Shown in pieces: positions 6,976 to 10,748 of a DNA stretch of 10,748 bases (its first letter is position 1; each line of letters begins with the position of its first letter). Origin of the DNA: Saprospiraceae bacterium (GTDB lineage: Bacteria; Bacteroidota; Bacteroidia; Chitinophagales; Saprospiraceae); assembly GCA_013002625.1 (NCBI GenBank), contig JABDJE010000133.1, positions 1 to 10,748 on the forward strand, in the 5' to 3' direction. The translations under genes were made by a program, and so were the position numbers. The notes beneath the pieces are model-generated. The model did not search any database, was not told the origin of the DNA, and saw only the letters and a program-made list of their open reading frames with translations.

Positions 6976-7236
6976 GATTTCTAATATTTAGATTTTTATG
7001 AAATAATAGTAACCATATAATATAAGAAAAATTTGATTTAATGTTCAATTGACCCAGTATTTGGATGATTGAATATCCTAATATTGACGATGCCTGACGC
7101 TTCTTTACAGGCCAGAATTGAACCATCGAAGATTGCATCTGTAACATAATGTCTTAAAAATAAAATAGCATTTGACTATTAATCTACCCTACAATTTAAT
7201 TGATCTTCACATTACACATTTTTAAGAAGTGTTAAA

Positions 7237-9435
7237 ATGCAAAAACACATAGGTGAACCGCCAACTATTACTGTCCTATACCTGCGCCCCAACGTGCCTC
7301 TAACACAACACTATGAACAAACAACAGCTTTAAACTTTTGTAAGGGATATCTATGCCTATTCGTTACAGTTTTACTGTGCCTGGGAGCGCAATCCGAGGT
7401 CTATGCACAAATCACCATCTCTGTTAAAGTCAATCACAATGATGATGACGCCGAAGAACGCACCAATGATGGAAGTATGTATCTCAATAGTTCCGATTTG
7501 GAACTCGTTGATGATGGAAGCAGGGATCAAATCGTTGGTATGCGATTCATGGGCATTACTATTCCACAAGGGACCACAATTCTGGATGCCTACATTCAAT
7601 TCGAAACAGATGAGACCAACAGCGGAACAACGAATTTGACATTTCATGGAGAAGATGTGGATGATGCCGCCCGGTTCACCAATTCCACAAATAATATTTC
7701 AAACAGACCCCTGACCTCTGCATCAGTGAATTGGAATAATGTGCCACCCTGGACCACGGTTAGTGAAAAACACAATACGCCCGACCTGACATCTATCATT
7801 CAGGAAATTGTAAATAGAGGTGGCTGGTCTTCAGGCAATGATATGGTAATCATTGTCAGTGGATCTGGAGAAAGAACTGCAGAATCCCACAATGGCGAGA
7901 GTGCGAATGCACCCAAACTATTTATTACCTATGATGGTAATTTTGACCTTGAAGATTGTTATACTGTTAAACAAACCAGTTCTGGTGAGCTGTATTCATG
8001 GGAACAATCCGGCAGTCATACATTTATAGGAAACTTGGGTGTGCCAGAAGTTGAAACCATGGTTATGAACGGTAGTTGCGATACGATTTTCACTGCAGAT
8101 GGTGGTGACTTCGGAACCATAAACCCTATAACCGGTAGCTTTACCTCCATGGGATCTCTTGGGCAAGTGGATAACCCCACACTTGGAACACATACAATAC
8201 GCGACGTGGATGGCATGGCGATTGACAATTTATCGGGCTATATATACGCATCTGAAAGACGCAACAGTAGCACAGATTTGCTATTCCTGATTGATCCCCG
8301 CAATGGACAGGTTGTTCAAGATGCATTTGGTGCAGGAATAGATTACGTGCCTATTCCAGGTGCATTACTGGATATTGATGATCTGGCTTTCAGCCCCTGT
8401 ACAGGAGAATTATTTGGTGTTTCGACAGTATCAAACTCATCGTCGGTTAACGACATCATCGTTAAAATTGATATCCAGTCTGGTGTAGCCACTCCAATTG
8501 TGACCTTACCAGAATGTGATAGTGAAGGTATGGGCTTCAATAATAATTGCGATTTGTTTGTATCGGCTGGTAACAGCGGTTGTGTTAATGCAGGCGCTAT
8601 TTTCCAAGTAAACCTTACAACAGGCGCTCTCACTGAAATCACAGATATTGGTGGCGACGTAGAAGCGGTTGTATGCTGTGTCGATGCGCCTCAACCAAGC
8701 CCCCTTGCTTGTACAGTATTACAGACCAACTCAGTATGTGGTTCTACCGCCGCAGATATTGAAGTTTTTCCAACGGGTGGAACAGGTGGATATGTGTATG
8801 CGTGGTCCAATGGACCGACTACAAAAACTCAATCAGGGGTATCCAATGGTACGTATACCGTCACAGTCACGGATTTTTCTGGCAACACCACTACTTGTGA
8901 AGTTATTGCCGAAACCTATGATCCCAGTTGTTCAATAGTTGAAGATCAGGCAGATTGCGACAAGCAAGGTTCTGGCCAAGCCACAGTAACATTGACTGGC
9001 GTTGTTGGAGCTTATTCCTTACTATGGTCAGATGGTCAGACCACTGCTACAGCTACTGGTCTTGACGGTGGATTGCATACAGTGACCGTGACAGACGGTT
9101 ATGGTTGTACATCCACCTGCACGATCGACATTCAGGAGCCTGCTCAAGCGTTAATATGTAATGCCTCACAAACACAATATACCAGCTGCGGCAATGCTTC
9201 TGATGGGGAAGCTTCAGTTGTGGCTTCCTTTGGAATACCAGCTTATACCTATTTATGGGACAATGGACAAACAAGCACGACAGCTACCGGATTATCTCAA
9301 GGCTTGCATTCCGTTACCGTTGAAGATAGTGCTGGATGTACAACGAGCTGTTCTGTTGAAATCCTGCAGGACACCAGCTGTTGCCAAATTATCTACACGA
9401 ATCGATTTCTGATGTATAAGTCAACCCATCCATAA
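7237..9435 (+). CDS. Secreted multidomain surface protein: DNRLRE-like module, probable propeller, three SprB-type repeats
   Basis: This 732-residue protein has a signal peptide core at about 39-58 (LCLFVTVLLCLG, ending VYAQ before ITISV). From 59 to 233 it carries a DNRLRE/CBM96-like carbohydrate- or surface-associated module (SGSMYLNSSDLELV-like start, IPQGTTILDAYIQF at 109-122, TPDLTSIIQEIVNRGGW at 181-197). About 240-482 has repeated LYSW, FTADGGDFGTINPITG and AFSPCTGELFG stretches typical of a beta-propeller. Three SprB-type repeats follow at about 491-560, 564-636 and 638-710, with cores YAWSNG, LLWSDG and YLWDNG each followed by a G-x-Y/H-x-VTV stretch. SprB repeats occur in gliding adhesins and other type IX-secreted proteins. 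No sorting domain is visible; the tail after QDTSCC (711-716) is unlike anything before it and the protein may be truncated. The 38-residue stretch before the hydrophobic core is long for a signal peptide; GTG at 7294 is an alternative start. Near-consensus TAGCATTTG at 7166-7174 may be a promoter element. Confidence 0.85.
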   Translation: MQKHIGEPPTITVLYLRPNVPLTQHYEQTTALNFCKGYLCLFVTVLLCLGAQSEVYAQITISVKVNHNDDDAEERTNDGSMYLNSSDLELVDDGSRDQIVGMRFMGITIPQGTTILDAYIQFETDETNSGTTNLTFHGEDVDDAARFTNSTNNISNRPLTSASVNWNNVPPWTTVSEKHNTPDLTSIIQEIVNRGGWSSGNDMVIIVSGSGERTAESHNGESANAPKLFITYDGNFDLEDCYTVKQTSSGELYSWEQSGSHTFIGNLGVPEVETMVMNGSCDTIFTADGGDFGTINPITGSFTSMGSLGQVDNPTLGTHTIRDVDGMAIDNLSGYIYASERRNSSTDLLFLIDPRNGQVVQDAFGAGIDYVPIPGALLDIDDLAFSPCTGELFGVSTVSNSSSVNDIIVKIDIQSGVATPIVTLPECDSEGMGFNNNCDLFVSAGNSGCVNAGAIFQVNLTTGALTEITDIGGDVEAVVCCVDAPQPSPLACTVLQTNSVCGSTAADIEVFPTGGTGGYVYAWSNGPTTKTQSGVSNGTYTVTVTDFSGNTTTCEVIAETYDPSCSIVEDQADCDKQGSGQATVTLTGVVGAYSLLWSDGQTTATATGLDGGLHTVTVTDGYGCTSTCTIDIQEPAQALICNASQTQYTSCGNASDGEASVVASFGIPAYTYLWDNGQTSTTATGLSQGLHSVTVEDSAGCTTSCSVEILQDTSCCQIIYTNRFLMYKSTHP
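8707..9366 (+). repeat. Three tandem SprB-type repeats within the multidomain gene
   Basis: Three units of about 72 codons each encode residues 491-710. They share the pattern aromatic-x-W-S/D-N/D-G, a threonine-rich stretch, G-x-Y/H-x-VTV-x-D, and a closing Cys pair (GCTSTC, GCTTSC; the first has only TTTC). Divergence at the DNA level is high, so recombination between units is unlikely to be recent. Confidence 0.7.
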
Positions 9436-9526
9436 TCACCTTTTCAAAAAAAAATAGAAAAAAATAAATCCAATTCCACCTCTACCCTCGTAGTCCTAGT
9501 TATACACTAATTAAAAACATAAGATT

Positions 9527-10748
9527 ATGAGGAAAATTTTACCCACACTATTATGCATTCTTTTTTTTATACCCATTTCAAACGCTGCTCACCTCAGTGC
9601 TTCACTGCAGGTGAATGCGCGTTGTAGTGGTGATAATGAAGTGCCCGCAGTTCAAACATCCGGTTATGGATTGGCTGTTGTCAGTATCAGTCCGGACAGA
9701 AGATCTGCGACACTCGAATTTCAAGCCACAGCCCTTAGTGGGCCCATAACAGGTATTCATATTCACGAAGCACCAGCCGGTGAGAACGGACCTGTTGTGG
9801 TCAACTTAACCCCACAACTTGACGGGACCGGTTTGACTTTTACTTTATCAAATACAGCTGATTTCAGCATTTCCAAACTTATTGCTGGAGACTATTACCT
9901 CAATGTCCACACGGATTTGAATCCCGGTGGTGAGATAAGAGGTCAATTTGCATTGGAATCAGACTTGCTCTTTGGAGGCATATTGGCAGGTGACAATGAA
10001 GTGCCTGCAATCAATACAAATGCTACGGGCTATGTCTCCGCAGCATTATCTTCCTCCGGCAACGAACTTATAATTAACGCACAATTTGAGAATCTAAGTT
10101 CTGATATCATTGGCGCACACCTACACATGGGTGCCCTAGGTATTAACGGCGGTGTTGTAGCCGATCTTTCAGGATTGGTAACAGCCGGAGCTTCAATAAA
10201 AGCTACAATAGACCCTACAGGAATCACTGAAGCCATGCTCAATGGTGAAATATACCTGAACATACATACTGTTCTGAATCCAATGGGAGAATTAAGGGGA
10301 CAGTTGAATCCTATGACAGGATTGACCTTTGACACTGACTTGTCAGGAGACAATGAAGTGCCTCCTGTGATGAGCGAGGCCAATGGTGTAGTTAACTTTA
10401 GTTATGACATGGCGTCCAATAGTATTATTTACGAAGGATATATAAGCAGTACTTCTTCAGCCATTGTAGCAGCACATTTACACAATGCGCCTGCTGGAAG
10501 TAATGGAGGTGTTTTGCTTAACCTCAGCGGTACCGTTACCAATGGTACGTTCAGAGACACAATAAATAATGTCAGCACACTGGTACTCGATGCCATGTTG
10601 TCTGGACAGGTTTATTTAAATGTTCATACTGAAGATGTGGCCTCCGGAGAACTTAGAGGTCAGGTAACGCGCTTACTACGAGAAGCCTATATGTGTAATC
10701 TGTCAGGTGATCAACAAGTGCCATCCAATGCATCGATAGGTGCGGGCG
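9527..10748 (+). CDS. Secreted protein with tandem CHRD domains, 3' end beyond the window
   Basis: The frame is open from ATG at 9527 to the window edge, giving 407 residues. Residues 1-20 form a signal peptide ending SNA before AHLS. Three complete CHRD domains (the chordin-type fold, found in many bacterial exported proteins of unknown role) follow at about 33-141, 152-260 and 271-380; a fourth starts at about 391. Each begins with a GDNEVP-type motif (35-40, 155-160, 274-279; GDQQVP in the fourth), has a G/A-x-H-x-H centre (IHIH at 77-80, AHLH at 197-200 and 316-319) and ends with YLN-x-HT...GE-x-RGQ (124-140, 243-259, 363-379). The paired histidines in every unit are suggestive of metal binding, but this is inference. 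It lies 91 bp downstream of the SprB-repeat gene in the same direction and may share its transcript. An A-rich leader, no Shine-Dalgarno site. A type IX sorting domain could lie beyond the edge. Confidence 0.88.
   Translation, partial: MRKILPTLLCILFFIPISNAAHLSASLQVNARCSGDNEVPAVQTSGYGLAVVSISPDRRSATLEFQATALSGPITGIHIHEAPAGENGPVVVNLTPQLDGTGLTFTLSNTADFSISKLIAGDYYLNVHTDLNPGGEIRGQFALESDLLFGGILAGDNEVPAINTNATGYVSAALSSSGNELIINAQFENLSSDIIGAHLHMGALGINGGVVADLSGLVTAGASIKATIDPTGITEAMLNGEIYLNIHTVLNPMGELRGQLNPMTGLTFDTDLSGDNEVPPVMSEANGVVNFSYDMASNSIIYEGYISSTSSAIVAAHLHNAPAGSNGGVLLNLSGTVTNGTFRDTINNVSTLVLDAMLSGQVYLNVHTEDVASGELRGQVTRLLREAYMCNLSGDQQVPSNASIGAG
9626..10735 (+). repeat. CHRD domain repeats, three complete and one partial
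   Basis: Units recur about every 119-120 codons. The DNA around the domain starts is recognisably alike (GATAATGAAGTGCC near 9632, GACAATGAAGTGCC near 9992 and near 10349), while the rest has diverged at the nucleotide level. The fourth unit begins near 10704. Confidence 0.75.

Noticed and set aside
7092..7112. GCCTG/CAGGC inverted repeat in the divergent gap upstream of the lipoprotein
   Set aside because: Only five base pairs with an 11-base loop and no U-run; easily a chance match.
6920..7147. Open frame of 75 codons on the minus strand overlapping the lipoprotein start
   Set aside because: It overlaps the signal-peptide end of a well-supported lipoprotein in another frame, has no recognisable domain and no ribosome binding site.
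9436..9526. Possible terminator between the SprB-repeat gene and the CHRD gene
   Set aside because: There is an A-rich run but no hairpin before a T-run on the plus strand, so nothing supports a terminator and the two genes may be co-transcribed.
10030..10383. 117-codon minus-strand frame
   Set aside because: It is the antisense of the CHRD coding region, which is clearly coding on the plus strand by repeated domain motifs.

Overview
The window looks like part of a Bacteroidota chromosome, most likely a Saprospirales- or Flavobacteriales-like marine or environmental lineage. The evidence is SprB-type repeats, a DNRLRE-like secreted module, tandem CHRD domains, a lipoprotein with an acidic Ser/Asp export tag straight after its lipobox cysteine, and mostly weak or absent Shine-Dalgarno sites. 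No RNA gene, CRISPR array, integrase or transposase is visible.

Left part (1-3445, minus strand): this holds the first codons of an unidentified gene with a strong ribosome binding site (1-18), an AbgT-family transporter (66-1610) and a PutP-like sodium:solute symporter (1967-3445). The transporters are separated by 356 bp containing a decayed repeat array. Its last copy reaches into the symporter gene, so that the symporter's stop codon lies inside a hairpin. This is a nutrient or metabolite transport block.

Middle part (about 3446-6510, minus strand): this stretch is visibly more AT-rich than the transporters. It encodes a two-gene operon: an exported protein with a helical middle and a probable beta-barrel C-terminus (4983-6509), overlapping by ATGA with a secreted zinc metalloprotease of the metzincin type (3655-4986). 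The tight coupling of an envelope protein of unknown family with a protease is the best candidate here for an undescribed functional pair. A small GTG-initiated, cysteine-rich surface lipoprotein (6649-6975) lies upstream.

Right part (7237-10748, plus strand): a divergently transcribed 732-residue secreted multidomain protein comes first (DNRLRE-like module, probable propeller, three SprB-type repeats, no visible sorting domain, possibly truncated). It is followed after 91 bp by a secreted protein with three complete CHRD domains and the start of a fourth, which runs off the window. Together they look like a cell-surface or adhesion locus.

Family calls rest on motif recognition and memory of the families; no database search was possible.
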